From Pseudomonadota bacterium (lineage in GTDB: Bacteria; Bdellovibrionota; Bacteriovoracia; Bacteriovoracales; Bacteriovoracaceae), in assembly GCA_027487685.1 (NCBI GenBank), contig JAIYDC010000133.1:137325-191430 (forward strand): DNA of 54,106 nt, read 5' to 3'. This document shows, piece after piece, positions 34,183-41,411 of this stretch (position 1 is the first letter of the stretch; every line of letters begins with the position of its first letter). The notes beneath the pieces are model-generated. The model ran no database searches, was not told where the DNA came from, and was given only the letters and a program-made list of their open reading frames with translations. The position numbers and the translations under genes are program-made.

Positions 34183-34847
34183 GGGTGATCCTTGAGGAAG
34201 GTGGCAGGGCATGCCGGATCATCGTGGTGATTCATAAGGTACTTAATGGCGTCCGCCTTGGATTTTCCAGTCGCCAGGAGTAGAAGGCCTTTGGCCTCGC
34301 GGATAGTCCCGATCCCCATCGAGAGAGCTTTTTGCGGGATGATGTCCGTAAACTGGGCCCGGTTGGCGCTGATTGTTTCCTCCGTGAGCTGAACGAAGCG
34401 AGTTCGTGAGGTTTTATGGGAGCCAGGCTCGTTGAAGCCAATATGCCCATTTTGTCCGATCCCTAAGAGTTGAAAATCAACGCCATGACTTTCTTTAAGT
34501 AGTGCTTCGTACCGCTCTGGACCATCACTATCCCCTGCAGGTGGAAACGCAATTTGAGATTCTGGAATCGAGAGTGGCCTTAAGAGATGAGTCCGAATGT
34601 ACTGTTTGAAGCTAGCGGGATGACCTTCGGGGAGGCCCAAGTACTCGTCGAGCAGGAAAAAAAAAGCTTGGGAGAGCGGTGGCCGTGATGTGCGAACAAG
34701 TTCGCAAAAACGAGCATATACGGGTTCCATCGTTCGGCCCGTGGCCAGACCAATGACCGCGGTTGGGTGGGCCAGAATTTTCTCGAGTACAAGGGAAGCA
34801 ACCGTTTCTACGGCCTCTTCCCGAGACGCGGCCTGAATTATTCTCAT
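34125..34847 (-). CDS. nagB: Glucosamine-6-phosphate deaminase
   Basis: 240 residues with the NagB/6-phosphogluconolactonase fold and deaminase-specific motifs: VIGLATGRTMEPVYARF (phosphate loop), FFLLDEYLGLPEGHPASF, and LLGIGQNGHIGFNEPGS. The enzyme converts glucosamine-6-phosphate to fructose-6-phosphate and ammonia, letting amino sugars enter glycolysis. At 240 residues it lacks the long C-terminal allosteric part of the E. coli enzyme, as in many other bacteria. It has its own promoter at 34881-34909 and diverges from the sigma-54 activator gene. Confidence 0.94.
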   Translation of the reverse strand: MRIIQAASREEAVETVASLVLEKILAHPTAVIGLATGRTMEPVYARFCELVRTSRPPLSQAFFFLLDEYLGLPEGHPASFKQYIRTHLLRPLSIPESQIAFPPAGDSDGPERYEALLKESHGVDFQLLGIGQNGHIGFNEPGSHKTSRTRFVQLTEETISANRAQFTDIIPQKALSMGIGTIREAKGLLLLATGKSKADAIKYLMNHHDDPACPATFLKDHPHFTLVLDPDAASRINLKI

Positions 34848-34880
34848 ATTGATCCTTCAAGTAAAAAAGAGGTCCTTTAG

Positions 34881-34909
34881 ATAGTAAGCGCTCCTTAGAT
34901 CTGGGACAA
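34881..34909 (-). promoter_or_regulatory. Sigma-70-type promoter of nagB
   Basis: On the minus strand TTGTCC (34909-34904), a 17-base spacer and TACTAT (34886-34881), followed 33 bases later by the nagB start. The palindrome at 34928-34944 lies just upstream of the -35. Confidence 0.55.
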
Positions 34910-34927
34910 GTGTACGCTCCTGTAAAA

Positions 34928-34944
34928 AATTCGGATTCCGAATT
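34928..34944. promoter_or_regulatory. 17-base perfect palindrome between nagB and the sigma-54 activator (operator)
   Basis: AATTCGGA-T-TCCGAATT is a perfect inverted repeat with a single central base. It lies about 20 bases upstream of the nagB -35 and 43 bases before the activator start codon, a position suited to control of either gene. The binding protein is unknown; autoregulation by the adjacent NtrC-type protein or an amino-sugar regulator is possible. Confidence 0.55.
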
Positions 34945-34986
34945 CGGTATTTGAAATCAGAACTAATCCGTTGTTAAAACCACTCT

Positions 34987-36309
34987 ATGAAACCAAGCCT
35001 GTCCTTCCTCGTTATCGAGGACGATAAGTACGCTCGTTTGAACCTCAGGGAAATTCTAAGGCCCTACGGCATCGTTGATGAAGCCCCTAACCTTGAGCTG
35101 GCCCGAGAACGGGTCTCAAATGGCCTGTATGATATTGTTATCACAGATATAGAGCTTGGTGACGACATAGGCGTTGACCTTATAGGTCCGATTGTCCGAA
35201 GGGGGTTTCACTGCATCGTTGTAAGCTCTTACGAATGTGAATCGACGATCGAAAAGGCTTACACCCTCGGGGCACGTCACTACTTGTCCAAAGTGAAACT
35301 CAAAGAGCAACTCCCGGTGTATATCCGAAAGTTTTTGGACGCCCGGGAAGCGAAGCTCGAAAAAATCCTTCTAGATGAGTTCATCACCAGAGATCCGGGC
35401 CTCATCACCGACCTCAGGCGGCTTGGGGACATAAACTGGAAAGGACAGTCCCTCTTTATTTCTGGTCCTACAGGAACTGGGAAATCACTCCTAGGTAAGC
35501 TCATCCATGAGCTCACCCATCCGGAGGCGAATCTGGTTCATCTTAACTGTTCTGAAGTCGCGGAAAATCTCCTGGAGTCAGAACTCTTTGGTCATGAGAA
35601 GGGTGCCTTTACCGGTGCTGACCAGAGTAAAGACGGCAAACTTAAGCACGCTCACGGTGGGACTCTCTTCCTTGACGAGGTAGCGACCATGCCGCTCTCG
35701 ATGCAGCAAAAGCTTTTGAAGGCACTTGATGAGAGAACGTTCTATCCTGTCGGCTCCACGGTCCCGGTCAAGGCGGATTTTACTTTGGTCACGGCCACCT
35801 GCGAGGACCTTAAGGAAAAAATGGCACGAAAAGAATTCCGAGAAGATCTTTATCATCGGATCACTGGATTCCGATTCCACCTGAAGCCCTTGAGCGAGCG
35901 ACCTGGAGATATCGAGATCCTCGTGAAGCACTTTCAAAAACTCTCTCCACGCCGTTTTGCTATAAGACCAGGGGCCCTCGAACTCCTGAAAAAGCACAGC
36001 TGGCCCGGCAACATCCGCGAGCTCCGGAAAACCTGTGAGCGTTTTTCACAGAGCGGGGCAGGGATCGTGGATGAGGCCATCGTCTCCGAGGCGCTTGGAA
36101 TCTCTGCCTCTCGCCCGATCCCTTCCCCGGACTGGGAGTCACATGTGTTCGAAGAGGGCCTTCGATCCTATATTGGAACCATAGAGCGAAGAGCTGTAGA
36201 GGAGGCCCTCCGAAGAAATAATGGGAAGATCACTGCTTCCATCAGAGACCTCAAGATTTCAAGTTCAGCGTTCTATCGAATCCTCCAGGAGCATCAACTC
36301 CAGTTCTAG
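34987..36309 (+). CDS. NtrC-family sigma-54-dependent response regulator
   Basis: 440 residues with three domains. The receiver (1-120) has Asp12, Asp13, phosphorylation site Asp54, Ser80 and Lys102. The AAA+ domain has Walker A GPTGTGKS (160-167), the sigma-54 contact loop GAFTGA (206-211), Walker B GGTLFLDE (224-231) and an arginine-finger region. The C-terminal Fis-type helix-turn-helix is NNGKITASIRDLKISSSAFYRIL (about 412-434). All features needed to activate RpoN promoters are intact. No sensor kinase is adjacent. A strong -24/-12 promoter begins ten bases after its stop codon, so its likely target is the operon that follows. Confidence 0.95.
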   Translation: MKPSLSFLVIEDDKYARLNLREILRPYGIVDEAPNLELARERVSNGLYDIVITDIELGDDIGVDLIGPIVRRGFHCIVVSSYECESTIEKAYTLGARHYLSKVKLKEQLPVYIRKFLDAREAKLEKILLDEFITRDPGLITDLRRLGDINWKGQSLFISGPTGTGKSLLGKLIHELTHPEANLVHLNCSEVAENLLESELFGHEKGAFTGADQSKDGKLKHAHGGTLFLDEVATMPLSMQQKLLKALDERTFYPVGSTVPVKADFTLVTATCEDLKEKMARKEFREDLYHRITGFRFHLKPLSERPGDIEILVKHFQKLSPRRFAIRPGALELLKKHSWPGNIRELRKTCERFSQSGAGIVDEAIVSEALGISASRPIPSPDWESHVFEEGLRSYIGTIERRAVEEALRRNNGKITASIRDLKISSSAFYRILQEHQLQF

Positions 36310-36318
36310 TTTTGATTT

Positions 36319-36334
36319 TGGCACAATGCTTGCT
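36319..36334 (+). promoter_or_regulatory. RpoN (sigma-54) -24/-12 promoter
   Basis: TGGCAC-N5-TTGCT, a full consensus match with GG (36320-36321) and GC (36332-36333) 12 bases apart. It starts ten bases after the activator's stop codon and 56 bases before the next gene's ATG, placing transcription start near 36345. Enhancer sites would then lie inside the 3' end of the activator gene. Confidence 0.85.
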
Positions 36335-36374
36335 TCTTGGTGTTACATCTGAAACAAACCAGGAGCATAATCAG

Positions 36375-36722
36375 ATGTCATTGCAAGATCAAACCATACA
36401 CCGTTATCGTCTCTTCTTCCCCCAGGAAACTCTCCGACAGATCTCCGAAAGAACCGGTATCCAGATCACCCGCGTGTTTAGGCTTCTAAATGGAAAGCCG
36501 ATGAAGCTCGGTGAGTTTGAAGCGTTCGAAGGGGCGATACAATTAAAGCTAAGTGAGAACAAAAGTTTCGGTCGTCTCAACTCACTCCTTGAGGAAAGCT
36601 CTTCGCTTCTAACAAACGATGAGCTCTCACGACTAGCAAACTACGTCGAGAGGAAGATCGAAAACAAGAAGTACACCCGAACATACCTGCAGCCTCTGTT
36701 AGATGCTGCGGTCATCGCTTAA
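36375..36722 (+). CDS. Small HTH-like regulator, first gene of the RpoN operon
   Basis: 115 residues from the ATG at 36375, with AGGAG nine bases upstream; a longer frame from 36312 would run through the promoter. The segment LRQISERTGIQITRVFRLLNGKPMKLGEFEAFEGAI has the shape of a helix-turn-helix followed by a 'l..g..ml..efe.f..al' tail as in XRE/Cro-like repressors. The C-terminal half is helical (LSRLANYVERKIENKKYTRTYLQPLL). It may set the level of its own operon. It ends ten bases before the next ATG. Confidence 0.7.
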   Translation: MSLQDQTIHRYRLFFPQETLRQISERTGIQITRVFRLLNGKPMKLGEFEAFEGAIQLKLSENKSFGRLNSLLEESSSLLTNDELSRLANYVERKIENKKYTRTYLQPLLDAAVIA

Positions 36723-36732
36723 GGAGAATTCA

Positions 36733-37209
36733 ATGAAAGGCTTATCATCACTAGAGCGCATCATTCTTGAATGCGTCGGCGTACGCCCCCTTACCTACGA
36801 GGAAATCCTTCGTCAAACAGGCCTGATGGAGAACGTCTGCTTTAATCTTCTTCAGGCCCTTATCATCAAGGGCCTCCTCCGGTCCGAGGCCGGCCATTAC
36901 AAGATCTCTGACATCTCCCCCGCTACGATGGAGGATCTCAATGGTCCTGAAGCACGGAAGGCAGAATCTCTGGAGCTTATCGAAGCCGTCCTCGAACAAG
37001 AGTCAGATCGGGTTTTTCGGTTCCTGAAGATTGCTCTAGATCCTCGCGATGAAAAAATCTTCCTTGCCATGCTCTCAAACGTCGAATCGTTTCTAAAGGA
37101 TGCTCATCGGCGGTCACAGTCGACTGTTCCAGTGAAGAATCGGCGAGTAGTATTCTGGGGCGTCGGCGAAGTAGATCGCTTGCTCAAGCAAATTATGATC
37201 GGAGGTTAA
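36733..37209 (+). CDS. Winged-helix-like regulatory protein of unknown function
   Basis: 158 residues from the ATG at 36733, preceded by AAGGAGA. The N-terminus (MKGLSSLERIILECVGVRPLTYEEILRQTGLMENVCFNLLQALIIKGLLRSEAGHYKIS described here only in part) reads as a winged helix: helix, a helix-turn-helix at TYEEILRQTG and a small wing ending GHYKI. The rest is helical, with EAVLEQESDRVFRFLKIALDP. No ligand-binding motif is recognised. It is the second gene of the RpoN-driven operon, one base before the lipoprotein gene. It resembles DprA/MarR-like winged helices only in general outline. Confidence 0.65.
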   Translation: MKGLSSLERIILECVGVRPLTYEEILRQTGLMENVCFNLLQALIIKGLLRSEAGHYKISDISPATMEDLNGPEARKAESLELIEAVLEQESDRVFRFLKIALDPRDEKIFLAMLSNVESFLKDAHRRSQSTVPVKNRRVVFWGVGEVDRLLKQIMIGG

Positions 37210-37210
37210 G

Positions 37211-38587
37211 ATGAAAATACTACTTATTGCCCTGCTACTTCTTTCCTGTGGCAAGAAGGAAGAACCCAAGGCACTCGACTACTCGGACAGCGACGGGGAC
37301 CAAAGACTCAACCACCTAGAGCAGGGTCTGGACAAACATGTCGCTAACTTCGAAGGTCTAGGCCCTGTCGACGGTATCCTTAGGATTCATGGAGACCGCC
37401 TTCTTGAGACAGAGTTTACGAACCAGCATCCGCTCGGAGATCGGATTGCTGATCTTCTTGTCCGAAGCGAAAATCGCATCATGGCCGACGGATTCCTTGA
37501 TGAAAATTCGCGGCTTCACTTGGTGCAGAAGTTCCCCTCTAATGCGAGTTCCACTAACGTCACTCAACTATCAATCAGATTTTCTGGGGCGTCGGCCCAG
37601 GCAGATGAGCTCATCTTAGTGACAACTGAGGCACGAGTCTTGATCGCGAAATGGGCCAGGGAAATGAAATTTAATCTCTCGGCAGAACAGCTCCGGGCCC
37701 TGACTCGGGGAGACGCTTACCTTGCAGTCAGGCGTCGACCGGCACGAGGAAAGTTTTTCAGTGAGGATGCAGAACAATCCATTCGAGAGAAGAGCTATCG
37801 AGTTTATCTACACGATGGAAATACCGGCTCAGCTTACTATGTTTCGCGAGAGCTCCCCTTTGAGGAGTTTCTACGAGCAAAAGAGATTGCCCCTTTTGTT
37901 GTGACTTCCGAGGACACTTTCTTTTTTAGCGACCCACTCGTGCCGGAGGAGGGATGGTTCCTACGGGAATTGCGAAACGGAGATAGGATCGTTATGCATT
38001 CTCGATTTGATGAACTCCGGGCACGATTTCTCTCTCGCTTTACAGCGCATAGGATAGTGCTTGAGCGCATTAACGGAGTGCCAACATCCTCTTTAGCACT
38101 TGGAAATAGTGCTGGAGCGAAGGTCTATCTCCGAATCCGATCTGGTGAGCAAGTCACCCGGAGATTTAAAGAATTTAGGGAAGTGAGAACTCATGCGCAA
38201 AAGGAAGGAAGCAGGGAGGGAAGCGGTGGCGCCTATGTTGATTGCACACATTTTCTGCGCAAGATCGATGATGAGCAAATGAAATCAACGACTCTCGCTG
38301 AGTTTATGACCCATCTGGTAAACGGAGTTGAATTTCTAGCAAAGGCGACGGTTACAGATGGTGTTGACGCCCATGGCGGATATTGGGAAGTGATGCTAGA
38401 TAACCTTTCTCCTCAAAAGGAACTTACTCTGTCATCGAGGGCCGAGGATACCTTCACCGTAACCGGCGAATACCGCAACAACTGTCGGGGCAAAGTCCGG
38501 AGTCGAAGAGGAGATGCAAGGGAGCGGGTAAACTCTGAAGGGAAATTGAGCTTTCTGCTAGAGAGCTATGTTGAGAAGCTCGACTAA
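37211..38587 (+). CDS. Large lipoprotein with calcium-binding-like motif, last gene of the RpoN operon
   Basis: 458 residues starting MKILLIALLLLSCGKK, a clear lipobox with Cys13; GGAGG precedes the ATG. Next comes DYSDSDGDQRLNHLE, the DxDxDG..n..E pattern of thrombospondin-type-3/dockerin-like calcium loops. The remaining 400 residues look beta-rich with paired cysteines (VDCTHFL, NNCRGK) and no known domain. Position one base after the regulator gene, in an operon that starts with a strong RpoN promoter, suggests it is the effector of the module and is made under a specific signal. Its function is unknown. Confidence 0.82.
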   Translation: MKILLIALLLLSCGKKEEPKALDYSDSDGDQRLNHLEQGLDKHVANFEGLGPVDGILRIHGDRLLETEFTNQHPLGDRIADLLVRSENRIMADGFLDENSRLHLVQKFPSNASSTNVTQLSIRFSGASAQADELILVTTEARVLIAKWAREMKFNLSAEQLRALTRGDAYLAVRRRPARGKFFSEDAEQSIREKSYRVYLHDGNTGSAYYVSRELPFEEFLRAKEIAPFVVTSEDTFFFSDPLVPEEGWFLRELRNGDRIVMHSRFDELRARFLSRFTAHRIVLERINGVPTSSLALGNSAGAKVYLRIRSGEQVTRRFKEFREVRTHAQKEGSREGSGGAYVDCTHFLRKIDDEQMKSTTLAEFMTHLVNGVEFLAKATVTDGVDAHGGYWEVMLDNLSPQKELTLSSRAEDTFTVTGEYRNNCRGKVRSRRGDARERVNSEGKLSFLLESYVEKLD

Positions 38588-38598
38588 TCAACATACAA

Positions 38599-38631
38599 TA
38601 GAGCTTATGAAGCTTTGCCTCATAAGCTCTA
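38599..38631 (+). repeat. Perfect 12-base-pair hairpin spanning the endonuclease-family start codon
   Basis: TAGAGCTTATGA (38599-38610) and TCATAAGCTCTA (38620-38631) are perfectly complementary around a nine-base loop. The start codon ATG (38607-38609) lies inside the 5' arm. There is no T-run after it, so it is not a standard terminator. In RNA it would hide the start codon. Confidence 0.8.
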
Positions 38632-39380
38632 ATATCCGCTTTGATAATCCCGCCGATGGGGCCAACTCCTGGCCCCATCGGCGCTCTATTCTAGCTGAAA
38701 CTCTGCTCGCCCATGCTCCCGATGTTATAGCAACTCAAGAGGGCCGCTTCGCCCAGCTCAAGGACTTCGAAACTCTTCTCCCGGGGTATCAGATTGTCGA
38801 CCATCACCGTTCCTGGATTAAGGAACGGATGTACCCAACTTTTTTTATCCGTAAGGACACTTTTGAAATCCTAAAGAGCGAGGACCTATGGCTATCAGAG
38901 ACTCCGGAAGTGGCCGGCAGCGCCTCCTTCGGGAGCACCTTCCCGCGGCTTATGACAGCACTGCGACTTCAGCCGAAGGGTTCTGAACTTAATCTTGTCT
39001 TCGTTAATACCCATCTGGATCACGTGAAATCACAAACCCGTGCAGCTCAAGCTCGAGTCCTCATGGGGGAAGTGTGTAAGCACCTTTCGCCTCCGGCCGT
39101 ACTCGTCGTTATGGGTGACTTTAATGACTCTCCTTCAAGTGAAGTTAGGACAATCGTCATGGAAGCCTTTCCAAACCTCATCGATACTTGGGGCGCCTGC
39201 AATGTACTTGAAGAAACCTCTCACCATGCCTTCAGGGGAGAATGCCAGAGCGGTGCGCGGATCGATTGGATCCTGGCCGACAAAAGCCTCACTGTTGAAA
39301 GCTGCATCTTAGACAAGCGGACCATTGATGGCCGCTATCCTTCAGATCATTTCCCTGTGGTTTGTCACCTTAAGGCTTAA
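38607..39380 (+). CDS. Endonuclease/exonuclease/phosphatase family protein
   Basis: 257 residues from the ATG at 38607; an ATG at 38568 inside the lipoprotein gene is the alternative. Family motifs are the N-terminal NIRFDNPADGANSWPHR (metal-binding Asn), ATQEGRF (catalytic Glu), NTHLDH, VMGDFNDSP and YPSDHFPV (the terminal Asp-His). These give a DNase-I-like fold acting on phosphodiesters or phosphomonoesters. The 'D..DG.N.WP.R' start matches the group often annotated as exported endonucleases/phosphatases, but no signal peptide is present here. Two strong hairpins cover its first 26 codons, hinting at translational control. Its end overlaps psd by 11 bases. Confidence 0.85.
   Translation: MKLCLISSNIRFDNPADGANSWPHRRSILAETLLAHAPDVIATQEGRFAQLKDFETLLPGYQIVDHHRSWIKERMYPTFFIRKDTFEILKSEDLWLSETPEVAGSASFGSTFPRLMTALRLQPKGSELNLVFVNTHLDHVKSQTRAAQARVLMGEVCKHLSPPAVLVVMGDFNDSPSSEVRTIVMEAFPNLIDTWGACNVLEETSHHAFRGECQSGARIDWILADKSLTVESCILDKRTIDGRYPSDHFPVVCHLKA
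38651..38683 (+). repeat. Perfect 14-base-pair hairpin inside the endonuclease-family coding start
   Basis: CGCCGATGGGGCCA (38651-38664) and TGGCCCCATCGGCG (38670-38683) are perfectly complementary around a five-base loop (ACTCC). It is GC-rich and would be very stable in RNA. It lies in codons 15-26, which encode the conserved DNPADGANSWPHR block. Confidence 0.9.
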
Positions 39381-40299
39381 GGGCCACCTCAGCGCCGAGC
39401 TGGAGATAGGTCTCTATCCCCTTCGCCGTATTGGCCGTGATGTCAGCAGATGGCCTCCACGCACCCTTCTCTCCGAGGAGTACAACCGTTGAGCCACCAA
39501 ACAGAAAGTACCCCTTCTCTTCACCACGAAGGAACGACTTGTTCCATCGATGAGTCTGGATAATTTTTCCGACACAGATAGCACCCACTTCGATATAGGC
39601 CAGTCGTCCGAAATTTTCCGTCTGAAGAATGGTAACGTGACGTTCGTTTTTGATGAAAATCTGATTCTTGAAGCGCAGTGCGAGTGGGTTCACAGAATCA
39701 TAAGCACCAGGAATCCGATAATTATCCAGGACCTTTCCGCCATCCGGGTAGTGGTAGCGATGGTAGTCAACAGGGCAGAGCCGGGCAATCAGGAGGGGCC
39801 CCCCCTCGAAAATTTTTGCGACCTGGTCGTTCCCTACCAGATCTTTTGCCTTTAGAAAGTTACCCTTGACCGGGTAGATGTTTTTTTCGGTGACCGCATC
39901 AAAGCCAACATAGCGGGCCTCGGCGAAGGCCGGCATCTGGTGAGGTTCAGATACAAAGTTACGCTTCCCAAGCTTAAACCGGCGGATAAAAAATTCGTTA
40001 AACGTCCGGTACGAATCCCGAGGATCAAGGGAGGGCCTTGTGCCCGGCTCGTAATCATCCATGTTGATATTAAATTTATCGATGAAAGGTCGCACCTTCT
40101 TATGGCTCGAGGGTAAATCCTGGAAGGTCCCATAAAGCTGACTGAAGTATTTGTTGGTGAAAACTCCACCCACACGCTGGCCTGCGCCAGAGGTATAGAG
40201 GAAGCGGATGAACCAATCTCCGTAAACCTTTTCGACCTCGGTCTGACCCGACAGGCGATTGAAATATTTTATTTCAGGGGGATTGCTGACGGTTGTCAT
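39370..40299 (-). CDS. psd: Phosphatidylserine decarboxylase
   Basis: 309 residues. The C-terminal FGGSTVVLL holds the autocleavage site (Gly-Ser270) that yields the pyruvoyl group, in place of the more common LGST. Upstream are RTFNEFFIRRFK, LCPVDYHRYHYP with the family's Asp-His pair, and FGRLAYIEVGA. The enzyme converts phosphatidylserine to phosphatidylethanolamine at the inner membrane. It belongs to the longer PSD type of about 300 residues. Its promoter faces that of htrA at 40334-40361, and its product could supply the phosphoethanolamine donor for the enzyme at 9560. Confidence 0.95.
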   Translation of the reverse strand: MTTVSNPPEIKYFNRLSGQTEVEKVYGDWFIRFLYTSGAGQRVGGVFTNKYFSQLYGTFQDLPSSHKKVRPFIDKFNINMDDYEPGTRPSLDPRDSYRTFNEFFIRRFKLGKRNFVSEPHQMPAFAEARYVGFDAVTEKNIYPVKGNFLKAKDLVGNDQVAKIFEGGPLLIARLCPVDYHRYHYPDGGKVLDNYRIPGAYDSVNPLALRFKNQIFIKNERHVTILQTENFGRLAYIEVGAICVGKIIQTHRWNKSFLRGEEKGYFLFGGSTVVLLGEKGAWRPSADITANTAKGIETYLQLGAEVALKP

Positions 40300-40312
40300 A
40301 GGGGAATTCCTC

Positions 40313-40341
40313 TTGGGGGTTTTATGGAAACATACTATACT
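40313..40341 (+). promoter_or_regulatory. Sigma-70-type promoter of the htrA-like gene
   Basis: TTGGGG (40313-40318), a 17-base spacer and TATACT (40336-40341), 36 bases before the ATG. The -10 overlaps the -10 of the psd promoter on the other strand. Confidence 0.5.
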
Positions 40342-40361
40342 TTGGGGGCCAATTTAGTCAA
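40334..40361 (-). promoter_or_regulatory. Sigma-70-type promoter of psd
   Basis: On the minus strand TTGACT (40361-40356), a 16-base spacer and TATAGT (40339-40334), about 35 bases before the psd ATG. It overlaps the plus-strand promoter, so only one can be occupied at a time. Confidence 0.55.
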
Positions 40362-40376
40362 AGTAAGGAGTCGGAT

Positions 40377-41411
40377 ATGAGGACCTTTCTATTCATGTTG
40401 GTGAGCTTCATTTCTTGCATGGCCTGGAGTGCACCACTTCTCCCAGTTGAAGAAAAGACCATCGAAATTTACCGGACCGCGGTCCCCAGCACAGTCAACG
40501 TTTCAAACATCAGGCTTGCCCGCAACATGTTCTACGGAGAGGTGGAGATCCCTCAAGGAGCAGGTTCAGGCTTTGTTTACGATGCCCAAGGACACATCAT
40601 CACGAACTATCATGTGGTCCAAGGAGGAACCTCTTTCGTCGTCAGGTTTCATAATGATCCGAAGCAGTACAAGGCGAAGATCGTCGGTGTCGCTCCTGAG
40701 AAGGATGTAGCAGTCCTGAAGCTTGAAGACCGCCCTGGCAAGCTGTCACCAATTGTCTTCGGTTCTTCCAAGGAATTGATGGTTGGCCAGTACTCCTTTG
40801 CCATTGGATCACCCTTTGGTCTCGACTACACCTTAACTACCGGAGTTATTTCTGCCCTTGGACGAAAGATCGATGGAATCGGTGGTGTAAAAATCAATGA
40901 CATGATTCAGACCGACGCTGCCATCAACCAGGGGAACTCAGGTGGTCCACTGCTCGACTCGAGTGGGCAGTTGATAGGAATGAATACGGTGATCTTCTCC
41001 ACCAGTGGCTCGAGTGCAGGTCTTGGCTTCGCGGTCCCAGCTGACACGATCAAGGTCATTGTCCCGCAACTGATTCAACACGGTAAGCTCATCAGACCAG
41101 GTCTTGGTATAGGAATCGTTCCTGATAGCATGAAAGAGCGCATCCTCGGAGGTGAAGACAAGGGAATCATAGTTTCCTATGTCGACGAGAAGGGTTCTGC
41201 AGCGAAAGCGGGCCTTAAGGGAATGACTCAAGATCAGTACGGCCGAACTTACCTTGGAGACATCATCCTGAGCGTTGATGGCCAAGAAGTAAATAACCTG
41301 GATGACATCTACCAGGTGCTTGAAAAGCACAAGATAGGAGACTCAGTCATGGTGAAGTACCGCCGGGAAGGAAAAATCCTTGCAACAAAGGTTCTACTAC
41401 AGGCCCTTTAA
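40377..41411 (+). CDS. Periplasmic HtrA/Deg-type serine protease with one PDZ domain
   Basis: 344 residues. The signal peptide is MRTFLFMLVSFISCMAWSAP. The protease domain has His79 (TNYHVV), Asp110 (KDVAVLKL) and Ser188 (GNSGGPLLDSSGQLIGMNT). A single PDZ domain follows (about 245-340: GIIVSYVDEKGSAAKAGLKG, GDIILSVDGQEVNNLDDIYQVL). One PDZ and about 340 residues fit the DegS/HhoA-like size, not the two-PDZ DegP. Such enzymes degrade or sense misfolded envelope proteins. Expression starts from a promoter overlapping that of psd. The last 15 bases overlap the convergent aminotransferase gene. Confidence 0.93.
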   Translation: MRTFLFMLVSFISCMAWSAPLLPVEEKTIEIYRTAVPSTVNVSNIRLARNMFYGEVEIPQGAGSGFVYDAQGHIITNYHVVQGGTSFVVRFHNDPKQYKAKIVGVAPEKDVAVLKLEDRPGKLSPIVFGSSKELMVGQYSFAIGSPFGLDYTLTTGVISALGRKIDGIGGVKINDMIQTDAAINQGNSGGPLLDSSGQLIGMNTVIFSTSGSSAGLGFAVPADTIKVIVPQLIQHGKLIRPGLGIGIVPDSMKERILGGEDKGIIVSYVDEKGSAAKAGLKGMTQDQYGRTYLGDIILSVDGQEVNNLDDIYQVLEKHKIGDSVMVKYRREGKILATKVLLQAL

